DNA of 64,000 nucleotides from Lactarius indigo (GCA_025766275.1 JAFKAC010000003.1:1860001-1924000), one strand, 5' to 3'. Positions 11,429-25,771 are shown, numbered from the stretch's first letter. Notes: a model not told the origin generated them from the sequence alone. Numbers and translations are program-made.

Positions 11429-12596
11429 CTATCTTTGAGCCCATCCGATCTTGAAGAGCCTATAGCCCAACTCGTCTGCACGACCGTGTCCGTCAATTCT
11501 CCGCAGTGTTTCCTCCTCCAGTATTGCCAATTTTGTGCCACCTTTCCCGTGTGAAAACGCTTCTGCGACTGTGGAAGACAGCCCCTCGTGCCTCCCACCC
11601 GTCCTTAAGGGCTATGATCATCCACAGGACGCCAGCAGGACGCGCGAGCAGGTCCGTCACACAGTTCGCGATCCAGGATGCATGTGACGGTTCGTAAACC
11701 ACATCCGCGGCGAGAATGACGTCGAACGCTTGATCAAACGGTGGGGCATCTAAATTCGGTCTTGACCAATCGAGTTCTTGCACGATGACGCCTCCCGCAT
11801 CGTCGTTCGCGTCCACGTTGCGTTGGAGGTTCGCCAATACATCCGGATGAAAGTCGGTGGCGACGATAAACGGGGGTGTGCGAGATTGCGTACGCGCTAG
11901 GATCCGTGCCGCGGTGATGCTGAGGAGACCTGTTCCCGCGCCGAGCTCGAGCACGCGTAAACCTTCCCCATGTAGGGTAGCTTCTAAGCCGAACCTGGTT
12001 GAATCGGCACATATACGTTCCGCGAGAAGGATTGAGCTGGCCCAGCTCTGTAGACCCACAGAGGTGTGATCTTCGTCGACAAGCGGAGCGTCATTCAATT
12101 CGACTTGTACGGGCTCGCCATCTCGGTGCTGAAACGAAAAGCAGCGAGTGATGTCCTGCTCGAGTCCCAAGTTCGTAAACAGTGCAAGAAGAGCGGCGGC
12201 CTCATCGATCGCACGAGCGCATGCCACTTCTTCCGACCCATGTATGAAGGAGCTCCATGAATCGGACCGCGCGGTGAAGCCTATCAGCCACTTGATGGCA
12301 AAAGCACGTTCGAATTCATCCGATCGCAAAAGCCCTAACACGTCATCTTCAACAGCGCCGTCGTTATCGTCATCCTCGGCAGAAGCATAACCGGAATCGG
12401 GAACAGAGTTGTCGTGAATGAGATGCGGCTTTGAACTCTTCTTGAAGCGTAGGTTTTCTACAAGTTGTTGTGACGGGAAGTAGAGACCGCGGAGGTTGGC
12501 CAGAGCGCCAATGACGTCATTAGGAGAGTAGCTAGAGAGTCGATTGAGGGGTGGGAGGCTGACCGTGGGGGAAACGGGATTAACAATTTGCGGCAT
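11429..12596 (-). CDS. S-adenosylmethionine-dependent methyltransferase, frame break near the end
   Basis: Begins MPQIVNPVSPTVSLPPLNRL. The catalytic half has a class I Rossmann fold: motif I VLELGAGTGLLSITAA binds S-adenosylmethionine, then IVATDFHPDVLANLQRNV, the DVILAADVVYEP strand and a following hydrophobic strand. The FQHRDG block before motif I and the overall order resemble fungal FAM86 / lysine methyltransferase-type (METTL21-like) enzymes, which usually methylate proteins. After LKDGWEARG the frame ends without the normal C-terminus at 11493; skipping one base in a C4 run on the plus strand (11582-11585) restores LSSTVAEAFSHGKGGTKLA and a final FKIGWAQR with stop at 11429-11431. That is most simply an indel in a homopolymer. 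The substrate is unknown. Divergent from the GON7-like gene. Confidence 0.75.
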
Positions 12597-12860
12597 GAAT
12601 TATTCTGCGTCTAGTGCCTCTATGGGGTATCTAGAAGTCTAAGGTCGACCGAAAGTTTTAAAAAATCACGAATGCACCGAGAATAAGAGACGAAAATCTA
12701 TGGTTCAGAAGACTCTATAGAATGGGAACGGAGATTGGCTCCGGGGTGTCATTGCTGGAATGCAGGCATCGTGATGGTGTTGTTGGAAGTTCGTAAGAAA
12801 AAAAATTAGAGCGCTAAATACGAGCTGAGATAGATCCCCGACTTTCACGGCTCAATAGTA
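12597..12860. promoter_or_regulatory. Divergent promoter, methyltransferase / GON7-like gene
   Basis: A 264-bp gap between two divergent start codons. It is AT-rich, with an A-rich run at about 12797-12806 close to the GON7-like side. No specific factor site is recognised. Confidence 0.5.
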
Positions 12861-13154
12861 ATGGCTCCCAGCGTCACAGTGACCTACGATCTCGTCCTTC
12901 CAGAGGGGACGCCACGCCCCAAACCCGAGTCGTCGTCTCCATCAGTATCTCATACGCGCCAAATTGCACCTTGTACGAATGGATACAAGGAATACTATGA
13001 CACACTCCGGACTGCGATTGATGAAATCAAAGCGGCGACTGGTCATGAGCTTACAGTCTGGAAGGATGCCGTCGGAAACAAGGAGCTCGGAAAAGAAGTG
13101 AACACGAAAGAGGACGATGATGAAGGCAGTGATAAGGAGGGCGAGGGTCAGTAG
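12861..13154 (+). CDS. Small acidic protein resembling KEOPS subunit GON7
   Basis: Single-exon frame of 97 residues starting MAPSVTVTYDLVLPEGT. A central helical block (YYDTLRTAIDEIKAATGHEL, then TVWKDAVG) and a strongly acidic lysine-rich tail (EDDDEGSDKEGEGQ) match the layout of fungal GON7, the small intrinsically disordered partner of the EKC/KEOPS complex that makes t6A in tRNA. The match is to a short, weakly conserved family, so the assignment is tentative. The start is the first ATG after an AT-rich leader. Confidence 0.55.
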   Translation: MAPSVTVTYDLVLPEGTPRPKPESSSPSVSHTRQIAPCTNGYKEYYDTLRTAIDEIKAATGHELTVWKDAVGNKELGKEVNTKEDDDEGSDKEGEGQ

Positions 13155-13157
13155 GGT

Positions 13158-15575
13158 CTGGTAGGTCACATTCTTACAGCCAGTCCTTGACCCAGCTTCA
13201 TCTACTCCCCGCCAGGCTTCAGGCAACAGGTTTAGTTGGCTAGCAGCACTCGAACAAGCCCACGTCGTGCCCTTCACCCACCACCGACTCCCCCATCTGC
13301 GAAATCAGCCGCCAGAACGCGCGTGACTTGCCTCCTTCCTGACACCATTCTGGTACATTCCACGAGTTCCGATGTATTCGACCCCTTAATCCACGGCGTC
13401 AATCCCAAAAATTTGGCTGTCTTTGCATGTCCACCACGTCGTCATCGATAGCACACTTCTTTGGAGAAGAGGTCCGCAGGAAAAACTTCGGTTTATCTTC
13501 AATATCATGTTCAAGTGTTGATGCACACACCACCATCTGCCACGTGCTCGTAACCCTGAATTTTACGATCCCGTGCGATCTTGTAGTAATCTTGCTGTGG
13601 TCATGAGAAAACATTGTTGTTGCGTCTAACTATAGTTGGCCCATCACACCCCCGCGCGCGGTGATACTCACGTCCTGTCCTGGTACTTGTACCGCCCACC
13701 TGCGTCATCAATCTCATGATTCCTCGTGCTGGCTCCTCGCCAGCGGATCATCCTTTTTGGGAGTTCGTGGTCTTGTGACAGGGCATTCGAACTGCTTTTC
13801 CAAGAGGCTACTTCGGGCCGATCACTAAGCAGAGGGAACGAAACGGACCTTTAGCAAGATGACTGTAATGATACTCTGACCTACAGCACCTAAACCGCAC
13901 AGGGTGAACCTGTGGGGCCTCTATTATGCTGTATGTGTCCAGTCCCTGCTGGTTAGCAGAGCCATATTTCCTTTCCCACCTCGTCGAGCATCGGTTCCTC
14001 CGTTCTGGTACCGTGTGAAGGACTGTGCATCCCAGTTTAGGCTTGGCTCTCTGTGACCTACTCCAGACTCCAGGACTGTAATATGGAGATTTGGGCTGCG
14101 GAGTGGAGCGTGGGGCAGTACCAGGAACCGAGAGTCTGCCAGATCTTGCTCCCAGATGCTTATGCGATAGAGAAACGTTTGTTCGCGCTCATCTCTTGTG
14201 GTCGCAGGAACGGCTTGCGCCACACTGTTTACACGGTGACCAAAACGAAACAAAGCAATTGGTTCCGCTCTCGGATCAGATGCAACTCTACAGGCATCAG
14301 AATAGGTTTTTTTTAATTGAAAAAAATCTTTGCCCAGACGTTTTCCAGTTGACCCCTGCTGAAACAAAGTGGATTTACGTGAAGGTGAATACAGTTGCAC
14401 AGTAATCTTTTGACGCAACCATGACAACGGAGGGACACCCATCCAAGATAAATTAGTTTCGCAATGTCTCTCGAGACGACACCGATCGTAGAATGAACGA
14501 TCGCTGGGTATCGATCGGGATTGCACCACTCGTTGGTCCGACGCCGACGGTAGTATTCAGTAGTAAATGGTCACATGTTTGCAAATTTGAAAGATCTTAT
14601 TAAAATGATATATTCCTGGGAGCTCTTCTTCCAAAAGAAACTACAGGCAGGTTCAACAGATGAGACCATTTCGAAAGGGGCGTCTGTGTGTATTTGCGAC
14701 GACAGAAAAAAATGAGTTTTTGAGCGTGGTTTGAAGTGGTTGTCTATTGCCCCAGATCCCCGCGATCTCCATACCTCTCAGCTCAAAGAGCGCAAATATA
14801 TCCCCAACGCAGTAATATTCATTGATCCAGTACCTGGTGAATTGAGAACTCCAATCAATGCCTCGGGTTTGCTGAATTAACACTCATGGTAGAAGTAAAC
14901 TCAACAAAACAAACCCGAGGTATGGTCAATAGTACTCAGATGATCGTATTCACATGCTCCTTCAGGGATCAAACTCAAGCTCAACGAACCTTATCAGAAG
15001 ATGCAGGGTCAAGCAAGAGCCTGCTCTCAGAGCGGTCCTTATCAATATAGACAACCGTGAATAAGCTACTCATGAACCGCAATGCAATATGACACCATGA
15101 AGGCTACTTACTAGTATTACAAACCCCACCATTGGTTACTCGCGTGACAAATTTGGAAACAGTACAGTAGCCTGAGCCGATCGAGTCGTAGAAACAATGC
15201 TCATTGGGGCACCCAAAGTCAGCAGCAGCCTGTCATGCAAACGTAAGCAAAAAATCGAGACATTGAAAAACTTCCCCGCTTGCCGTCAAAAATTTGTAAG
15301 GGGGGGGGAAGATTGGATGTCTGTCTGCTACACATTGAAAAGTGGATGTAATTGGACACACTGTTTCGTCACTATGTACATGGACGACCTGTCGTTGGGG
15401 CTACAGAAAATGACTAGCGTTTTTTTTTTTGCAACAAGGTGGGTGGGACAGTGTAACGGAATACCGCACCTGCAAAACAGACAAAGCGCTAAATCGTGAC
15501 CGTGAACCGCTACTTACCCACCAAATAAATTGTGTGCACCGGGGGTACTTCCACGACATACAAGGGAATGTGCGG
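13158..15575. other. Gene-poor stretch
   Basis: About 2.4 kb with no gene I can support. The longest frame is 201 codons on the minus strand (13924-14529) with no recognisable domain and poor coding character. The stretch has homopolymers (T11 at about 15420, G9 at about 15301) and a small hairpin at 14861-14920. It may hold untranslated regions, a decayed element or a non-coding RNA. Confidence 0.5.
14861..14920. repeat. Short inverted repeat (hairpin)
   Basis: CCTCGGGTTTG at 14861-14871 is repeated exactly as its reverse complement CAAACCCGAGG at 14910-14920, with 38 bp between. Adding the outer bases gives 13 of 14 pairs. It could be a transcription terminator-like hairpin or a remnant of a tiny inverted-repeat element. 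Confidence 0.6.
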
Positions 15576-16752
15576 TCACCCATACCTCTCCTTCGCCATC
15601 TGCATGAACATATCCATAGTTGCCTTGTCCTTTTCACGGATAGCAGATGCACGTTCGCGGGACGCCGATATTTTCTCCTCGCGTGCGGACTCGCGTTTCT
15701 GCTGGAACTTCGCACGCGCGGCATCTCTGCGAGCAATCCTGTGTGATTAACGCACGGACGTGGTGTATGTTAGCAAGAAGCCAGATGATGAGTTGCCGTA
15801 TGATGAAAGGGAGGAACTCACTCGGCCTTGAAGCTATTCCCCCCACCCAAAAGAGTCCCTTCGTCGATTTCTAGCCCCTCGTCCCCCTTTTCCCGGAACG
15901 CACGGTCACCCTCGCGCCGCTCACGTTTCTTCTCGAGCATACGCTCGCGACCGACTTCGCGCGGACCGACCATGTCTTCGACGCGATCCCGAGCCTCTGC
16001 TTTATCACGTTTCCGCTGATAGTTCCGCTCTGCTGCGTCCCGTTCCTCCGCAGCTTCGCGGGCGAGGACGCGGTCGGCTTGTGGAGGTAAGCTTGGGCCT
16101 TGCACGCGTTTGTTGCTGCCGTTGATGGACCGCGACGACGGTTCACCACCGGCGCGGTAGGTGGCCGCCCCGACCTCTGCTCGTGCGGTTTGCAACGCTT
16201 CGTCCTCTGCTTTGGTGCGTTTTGAAGCAAAGGACCACTTGTACGCCGTTTGCGAGGTTGCCGATTGCTTGGACGGATCTATGCCAGCATAGAGGGATTC
16301 TGAAACCATACCAAAGCCTAAGCTACGAACTAGTAAAGTGACCCAAATTAGTGAGGCTTACTATCCAATTTTCCACGATTCCACTCCTATGCAAGAATAA
16401 TGATAAGCCACGTTGGTCCCAAGGGTATGGCAGGTGACATTACCTTCACGAACTTGTGAAAGTATCTGGAGTGTATATGAGAGAATGTTCTAGACACTGG
16501 GTGTGTGAACTCACTTTCGTGCCTTTTCCCCCGAAAGTTCGTCGAAGTACTGGCAGGTAACGCTTAGGAATGAAATAAGTTGTCATTCGACGACTCGGCA
16601 GGTACCTTGCGCTTATCGTCTTTCAGCCAAACACGAAACTCGGAACTTTTGAGGAAATAGTCGGATTCGGTTATAGGTTCAGCACCCCCTGGGAGGTGCC
16701 TACTTGGCGACTCTGAACGACGTGGTGAGTCGCGCGAACGGGAGCGGGGCAT
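15576..16752 (-). CDS. SCI1-like nuclear RS-rich protein
   Basis: ATG at 16752 gives MPRSRSRDSPRRSESPSRH, an Arg/Ser-rich start. A conserved block is split by short introns: ITESDYFLKSSEFRVWLKDD, YFDELSGEKARK, YFHKFVKEWNRGKLD, SLYAGIDPS and TAYKWSFASK. This order matches the eukaryotic family that includes plant style cell-cycle inhibitor 1 (SCI1), a nuclear protein linked to splicing and cell-cycle control. The C-terminal half is a charged coiled coil (EERDAAERNYQRKRDKAEAR) ending MDMFMQMAKERYG before TGA at 15576-15578. The biochemical role in fungi is not established. It is divergent from MetAP2 with only 106 bp between the start codons. Confidence 0.6.
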
Positions 16753-16858
16753 GATGCTCCGAGACAAAGTCAGTTAGACGGAAGCAGTGCTAGTTCGTGT
16801 GTCACGCTTTGAGAGTTTACGTGAGCTGCGCAATCTCGTCCACTTCCGGTCATCCACG

Positions 16859-18661
<1,803 letters not shown>

Positions 18662-18891
18662 TGGTACTGACATGTGATTAATGAATTACCAAAAGAATCT
18701 CACGTAATCAAAGGAACGAAAGGGGGGATTGCGGGGCAGTTAGAGAGGAGCGCACGAGCGGAGGAGATGCAGATTAGTATTAGATGAAGATGCTCGTCTG
18801 CTGTTGGCACCACGACACCAGCCCATGAGGACACTCCCCTTATTTAACTAGTCTTCCCTAACTTTTGACACTGCCCTCCTCCATCCCACTC

Positions 18892-21405
18892 ATGAGTTTC
18901 ATCTCTCTCCCTTGGCCTCTTTCTCGCTTTTCCGCTGGGAGAGCCGTCAATCCCACGGTGAACCCCTCCGCAACCCTAAGAAGACCATCTTCCATTGCGT
19001 CCCTTTTACGTTACTACGAGACCCCCGGTGTACCCCCTCCGTCTTCCCGCGTAGGACCCTCTCCTTCAACAGAAACGCGACCATGTTATGGGAATACGCG
19101 AACTCCTTAGCTTGGGTGGTCCTCATTGCTCTCAAGGGTGAGTCAACAAGTTCCGGATCTTCATCACAGCTTTGTTGTCTGCCGTCATAATTGTGTGTCC
19201 ACGAGTCGTCCCGCGTCCCATGCATTTAGCACGCGACACAGGTCATATGCTTCGTGGGCGCTCCCACGGCTTCTCACCTTCTTTTCTCCGAGATCTGACC
19301 ACACCACTAACTTGGTTGACCCAGCCACCGAAGTCGCCGGCGACGTGGTATCCCATCAGATATGGGGCCCACGAAAGAAGTCATGGAGTCTACCCATGAC
19401 GATTTTGGCCGGGATCATGCGAGATGCGGGGCGGCACTCAAAGTTGGTTGACATCGTGAGCGCCCACCCCCTTTTCTCCGTCCTTCTCGATGTTCCGACC
19501 GTTGTGTCATACAGGCTACTATTCGTATGTTTCTTAGAATCGGCGGCCTCGTGCCTCTGCCACCTGATGCCCTTGTCACGCCCGTCACTTTTCGCGTTCG
19601 CAAACGCGGGCTTAGGGGGATTCTAGCTCAATTCGATGAGCTGGAGGATGGCACACGTGAGCTCTCCGGCGAATGGATTGTCACCAAGAGACTTTGGCAC
19701 CGCCTCCAATCGGAATGGAAGCGTGCCACTGTAGACTCATCTACGCCACATCGCAAACACCATAACGAAAGAATTATCCTATATTTGCATGGTGGTTTGT
19801 ACTCTCACTCCTGGCGTATGCCACGCCCCGATCTGATTCGTCTCAGGAGCATATTATCTATTTAGTCCATCTACACATAGGACATTAACTCTTCAATTAT
19901 CTAAGTTTACCGATTCCCGCATATTCGGTGAGCCATACCTCCTTTCATTTATCTGATGCCTACCCTACTCCATGTTAACCATCACCGATAGCTGTCGCGT
20001 ACCGTCTCGCACCAGAGACCCGTTTTCCTGGTCCCCTTCATGATGCTGTCAGTACATACTTCCGCCTGATTGAGGACCTTCACATTCCCTCCTAGCAACT
20101 ATTCTCTTCGCCGGTGACAGTGCTGGTGGAGGACTCTGCCTTGCTTTACTAATGTATCTTCGTGATAATAATTATCCTTTACCTGCTGGCGCAATTCTAA
20201 TGTCTCCTTGGGTCGGTGGGTAGTCTTTTTTTTTCAACCGCAAGAAACCTCTTCGCTGATCAGTTAATTAGACTTGACGCAAAGTTGTGATTCTTGGGAT
20301 AGCAACGCAGCATTTGACATTGTCCCTATTCCCTCCAATGGAGACCATCTCGACCCTGTCGCTTGCTATCTTGGCTCGAACATGGAACTGTATCTCACCC
20401 ATCCCTACGCCAGCCCTCTTTTTGGTGATTTCACGGGTCTACCACCTCTGCTTATCCAGGCTGGCGAGTCGGAGGTGCTTCGCGATGAGATTACACTCTT
20501 GGCTCACAAAGCGACCCTCGCCGGCGTGCAAGTAATGCATGAGTTGTACGAGGACGCGGTGGGTGGGAAAATACGCAGGATGCCTCACGTTATTAATGTC
20601 CGTCTATTATTGTAGATTCATGTGTTTCAGGCCTTTCCTTTCCTCGAGGCATCACAACACGCATTCTCGTCGTGTCGTGCCTTCGTGAGACACGGGTTCG
20701 CCTATGCCCAGCCCCAAGATCCCCGTCCACTCGACGATAACACCGAGGCAGGACTTGCCAGCGAGATCGACAACGAGCGGGCACACATGGTACGCGGCGA
20801 CGGGGAAGACAGGGCGCTCTCGGACGTGGAGATCCAGGTCGAATCTGAACCGGAGAGCAGCGTGGAGGACTACAGCGGCGGAGGCGTGACGGAAGCCGAG
20901 ACGGACGGATCGTTCGTGAGCGTGGACGACTCGCTCGCGATACAGGCCGAGATGGACCACCCGTGGTCGACGCCAGACCCGCGTTCTCCCGGCGATTCGG
21001 ACAACGACGACGATTTGGAAGACGATGCTGGACTCTCGGACTCTCGCGTGTCATCCTCATCATATCTCATGTCGGTACGCGCGCAGAGCTATAGTGGCAT
21101 TGAGAAGCGCACAGCAGCGCGTCCCTTCTCGCGTCAGGCCACCACGCTCGCCGTCCGTGCGGAGCTATGCGAGCACCCTCAACTCCCGTCGCCTGCGCAT
21201 GTCCACGATCTCCACGTCACCTGTCCCCTCACCATCCATTCGATCGAGCTCGAGCCACCCAGACATCTCGTCGCTGTGTGAACAGTGGGAGAGTACCGGC
21301 CCGGCGAACATCACCCTCACGTACAAACCCGGAGGCGCAACGTTTACGGCTTCTTCGAGCAAGTCAAAAAACCGCAAGAGATCGCCGACTTTCCATCACG
21401 CATGA
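18892..21405 (+). CDS. Alpha/beta-hydrolase (HSL-type esterase), with frame breaks
   Basis: Hormone-sensitive-lipase type esterase, related to fungal steryl or arylacetamide deacetylases. The early exon has [20 protein letters not shown] and a hydrophobic [10 protein letters not shown], suggesting membrane association. Next come [20 protein letters not shown] and the oxyanion motif LYLHGG continued as [11 protein letters not shown] after an intron. The nucleophile elbow is AGDSAGGG near 20115, the acid lies in [14 protein letters not shown], and the catalytic His is in IHVFQAFPF after a 54-nt intron. The C-terminus is a long acidic Ser-rich tail. Between LIEDLHIP and TILFAGDS the frame breaks at TAG 20093-20095 and needs a one-base change to continue; another shift lies near 21155, and the start region (18892-19130) also switches frame. 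It may be a decaying gene or an assembly with indels. Exact start is uncertain. Confidence 0.7.
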
Positions 21406-21790
21406 ACACTTCTATTTTCAGGGGGCCTTTCTTACTATTATTTAATGTTGTATTTTTTTCGCCAGTCGTCTACCGGACTTATCCTCCAGTCCAAGTTGAC
21501 ACTTGTCTCTATTAATTGAGCTTAGCAGGTTTGGGTCAACTGACATCTTTCTGTATCAATGGATATTCCTTCTTACACAATTGAGAGACGGAGAAGGCAG
21601 TTCGATATGAAGGAGTGGTGTCTGGGATCGGCGCGAAGAGTAGCGTATTTGTACACAAAAAGAAGAAAAAAGATCGATCGTGGAAAGAGAGGAAAAGGCG
21701 ATCGGTAACCATAAGATAACTTGCGAAGTTAATAAAACATCACCCAATAGTGGTTGCTCGACGGTTCTATGATAGCAACCGAACTAGGAC

Positions 21791-24700
21791 TCATAGGTCG
21801 TCCGAGCCATCATCGGAGAGAACAACATAATCGACATCGGGCGATAAAAGTTGGCCATTGGCTGGCGTAGACCCAAAGTGCGAACGACTGTCTTCGTAGA
21901 CTTCGTTGTCCTCCTCATCTTCGTTGTCTGAGGGAATGTCGATCAATGATACCGAAGAAGTATTCGACGGAAGTGGGGCCGTAGTCGATTCGTCGTGTGA
22001 GGGAATCGGTACCGAGGGGGCCGACGGTGCAGAATTCGGCATCACTACAGACGACGCAGCGAGCGAAGTGCTGCCCTCATCGTCGGATGTGGAGGCCTTG
22101 CTTTGCTCAACAACGCAGATGCTGAGAGGACGACACTGTTAGAACTAGTTCCGAAGATAAGACGCTAACTTACTCGGCCCAAATGCTGTGCCCAAAACGT
22201 CTTCCCTTGTTGTCACAGAGTCTCCAGTAGCTAATATATTTTCCTGGAATGTCGGGGGCCTTCATCTCACCGGTCCACACGTCTACTTCTTCGCCGGGTG
22301 AAACACTGCCGACCTTGAAGCGCTCAGTCTTGTCGATCACGAGCTTGTCACCAGCGACAAACACGAGCTCCGTTTCGGCAGGCCATGAACCAGGTCCGTC
22401 ATTCCGCATGCGCCATGACTTGACGAACTCAGCGCCAGGAGGGAAAATCTGTCCATCCGGGATATTGTTATCCGTAATGAACGAGGCGCGCAATGGTGCG
22501 TCTTCTTCAAGACTCTTCTTTTTGTCAACGGGCGGGGAGAGAGAAGCAGTAGAAGAGCTATCTAGTAGTTGAGACAACAAACGCCCAGGGCTGATCGAGT
22601 CAAACACCCCAAGTCGAGGTGTCTTCTCAGGCTTGGACAGAAGCGCGACGAGTGAGAGCGGCGTTCCGGTATCATCGATCTGTGTCAACGCTAGTTCTGT
22701 GGGCACGCTCGCTTCTTCCACTGCAGTGAGGGTAGGCTCGGGTTCACTCGCAACAGGTGTCTCTTTGGGTGGAACTGGCAACGAGGGTGGAGTGACAACA
22801 GGTGGGAGTTCGAGCAAGTGGCGGAACTGAGAGGCAAGATCAAATAGCTCATTGAAGTCCGTTGGTGGTACGTGAGGGAGTGAAGGCTGCGAATTGCCGC
22901 TGTCGGATTCGGGGTGTAGAGTTGGAGCAGTGGCAAGAGTGGGAGCAGCAGTTGAGATCGCAGTATCATATTCGTCAAAGTGAACTAAGGGAGCAGGACT
23001 TCGAGAACGCTGAGGGGTAGAAGGTGTACGAAGGGGGACGGGGAGCGGGGCAGGAGGTGTTGGGGGAAGCCACGCAATCTGCTCCCACCACAGTTCAGTG
23101 CGTGCAGGCATCTGTTCCTGCGCATATCGGCCAGTTCTGGTGCAAGGACGGAACTGCGCGAATGAATTCAGTGGCCAAAGCAGGTGAAGTTGAAGGCGCA
23201 GGAAGTAGCGGAGCAGAAGTGGTAGGACTGTAACGCCCTGACTGCGATTGATCTTCGCGAACAGCTGAAGGAAGCCCAAATGAGAATGAAGTGTTCCCTT
23301 TTGCCGGTTCTTCGTGTGTATTTAATTCAGATCCGGAATGTGGGTCACCTATGAGCACCATAGGAGGAACAGGGGACGTGTCGGGTAGAGGTATATTCGG
23401 CGGAACCGGGGTCGATACTGTGCTACGGTCGGTGGGCACGGTTTGGTCCCGGAAAATGGCGGGATTTGCAAAAGTTGATGATTGGTCGTTTACCTCGTTC
23501 CGAACATCCTCCTGGGATACGTGCGCGCTCACGACTGGGGAAATTGGACCACCCTCCATTCCATAACGCTTTACCGTGGGAATATAGATACCGGGTTGGC
23601 GAATCTTTAACATAGCATGGGCTACCGGATGGATTGGGATCGGAAGCGCTTCACAGTTGGCGCAGAGATCAAAGTCCTTGCAACCCGGGTGCATGCACTT
23701 GTAACGAATGCCTTGGATCACTTTGCCACAGCCGTTGCAACCAGCGCGATGCACAGGTATGGGGATTGAAGGGAGTTTTAGATCCGTCGGGTCGTGTAGG
23801 CGGGCAAAACTGTGACCAGGATGCTGAGCAGGCACAATTGCGTAACACGAAGAGCAGACGTCGAAATCTGGGCAGTCGAAGCATTTCTGGGTACTGTAAG
23901 AAACCTGACTCTGCACAACATATGACACTCACAAAACGGTCTCCTATGATCGAAGAGGAACAAAGGTCACAAGTGGCATTGTGAACTACAACGCTGTCAG
24001 CAAGGGGTGTCTGTTCTTCGACTGGTCCAGAGTTGGAACATTCTGTGCGTTCTTCGTTTGTGGGCCGGTTGGAAGGCTCTGGCGTATCCTCGCCTGAGAA
24101 AATTGCATGCGCCCATATACCCCCAGGCTCTTCAATAGCAAAGAAGGCATGCGTCTTTGAATGGAACCCAATATTCTGCGGCTGATCAGAAAGACAAGAA
24201 GAACAAAGATCAAAATCTGCACAAGGTATCAGTTATCGATTTCATACTGAAACAGGAGAATTGGAACCTGGACAATCAAGGCATTTGTGCCTGACCCCAA
24301 TGATCATTACTCTACACAAGTCACAAATAATGTTCGAGTGGATCACTGGCGACGGTGGCGAAGCATGCTCTGTGGAATGCTCAGCCTCCGTAGGCTGGCC
24401 ACAACTTGCCTTAGCGTGTTCTGATCCGATTGGCGAAGAGGGCCTTGCAGGTTTAGAGTCTTCCTCGTTTGTTGTAGGAATGGCGCCCCAAACATCAGCG
24501 GGTTCAATACCTAGCGACCGGGAAAGGACACGTTCGACATCAGCTTTGAAGACTCGCATAAGGCCTAAGATCTCCTGCTTGCTGTGTTCTACATCGCAGC
24601 AACTATCACGCTGCTTCCCTTTGTCACTTGATTGGTTCGCGTCTGCATGCACCTCTTCGTCTTGAGATTCATCTAGCTCGTCAATGAAATGAGCTTTGCG

Positions 24701-25642
24701 AACATATTGATGCAACGTAGGTGAATCCTGAGCCTGTGTTTCTCCAAATTGGGAAACCGGACGAGGACGTGGGGGTAGGGGCGGAACAGGAAGGGCGGGA
24801 CCTAGCACTGGGGCGGAGGCCACGGACCGGAGACCCCGCCGTCGGAATAGTTTCTGTACGGGTGTGTCGCCGTCAACCAGTGGTAGACTCGCACTGAGAA
24901 AATGGCCTAATAGGCGGCAAATTAGGGAGTGGAGGTGCGGGAGGCGCAAGATGATGAGGAAATAGGGGAGGGGGTGGCATGAACAACGGAGGTCCGCCGT
25001 GGAGAGGCGGGGGTGGAGGGGGAGGGGGTCCATAAAAGGGGGGAAACATGTGTGGCGGTGGTGGAGGAGGGGGCGGCAAATGAGGTGGTGGAGGTGGTGG
25101 TAACGGAGGCGGTGGAGGAGCTATGAAAGGAGAGTGCGGACGAGGCCACTCTGGACGATCGCCATGATGGTGTCCATGGTGGTGTCCATGGTGACGTCCG
25201 TGATGATGTTCATGCCTGCGGGAACGTCTACGACCCTCAAAGCTATGCGGGCTATCCATAAGAACATCTTCATCCCCTTGCTCTGAGATTCACGGGGTGA
25301 CTTGTCATCGTTTACAGAGAAACGAAGGAGAGCATCGGGCCATTCACGGCCACGGAAAGGACGGAACGTGCTGCTCATACTCTTCTTCTGAACGAGCCTC
25401 CATACCGATGAGGATACGAGCAAAAGGAGCGCTTGGAGACTGAGTGAAGAGAAGACGAGTGAGGAAATAAGAGGAGCTAATAGGGAAGACGCGGAAAAGC
25501 TGGGGAAAGGGGTTCAGACGGGATAGGTAGCCAAAAGGGAAGGATATACCTGTTCGTGGATCTGATTGTAAGTAGGAAAGGAAGAGTCAGGGAAGGTAAA
25601 TTTGCGGGTTTCTGAACGATAAGTGGCTTTAATCGTGAACAT
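21791..25642 (-). CDS. NBR1: NBR1-type selective autophagy receptor
   Basis: Domain order is that of NBR1. ATG at 25642 starts a PB1-like domain (MFTIKATYRSETRKFTFPDS). A His-rich then polyproline linker lies at about 24900-25220. Three ZZ zinc fingers follow: CDLCRVMIIGVRHKCLDC, then CDLCSSSIIGDRF joined to KCFDCPDFDVCSSC, then CNGCGKVIQGIRYKCMHPGC. The FW (NBR1 Ig-like) domain near 22170-22500 carries DGQIFPPGAEFVKSWRMRND and SYWRLCDNKGRRFGHSIW. The chain ends DYVVLSDDGSDDL; YVVL in an acidic setting is a candidate Atg8-interacting (LIR/AIM) motif. NBR1 receptors deliver cargo, in yeasts via the vacuolar targeting pathway, and in filamentous fungi peroxisomes and aggregates. It shares a 129-bp promoter gap with the divergent ADC lyase gene. 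No frame break was seen. Confidence 0.88.
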
Positions 25643-25771
25643 GATAGCGGTGAGGAAGCAAGTACGGGATGACAACAAGTCGAATATAATAAGGATCCGT
25701 GAGAATAAGCGGACTGCGGCGCAGAGACAGGTCACGGGGTCACAGCGGGGCTTCTGTTGACCTCCATCACG
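25643..25771. promoter_or_regulatory. Bidirectional promoter of NBR1 and ADC lyase
   Basis: Only 129 bp separate the two start codons, so both promoters overlap. The gap is moderately GC-rich with GGATCC at about 25694 and no clear TATA box. Confidence 0.5.

Noticed and set aside
13924..14529. 201-codon minus-strand ORF
   Set aside because: No domain, no splice context and poor coding character; it lies in a gene-poor stretch and may be chance.
20044..20095. Intron from GTACAT to TCCTAG in the hydrolase to avoid the TAG stop
   Set aside because: It would delete the [13 protein letters not shown] segment, which fits the family between LHDAV and the AGDSAGGG elbow, so a one-base break is preferred.
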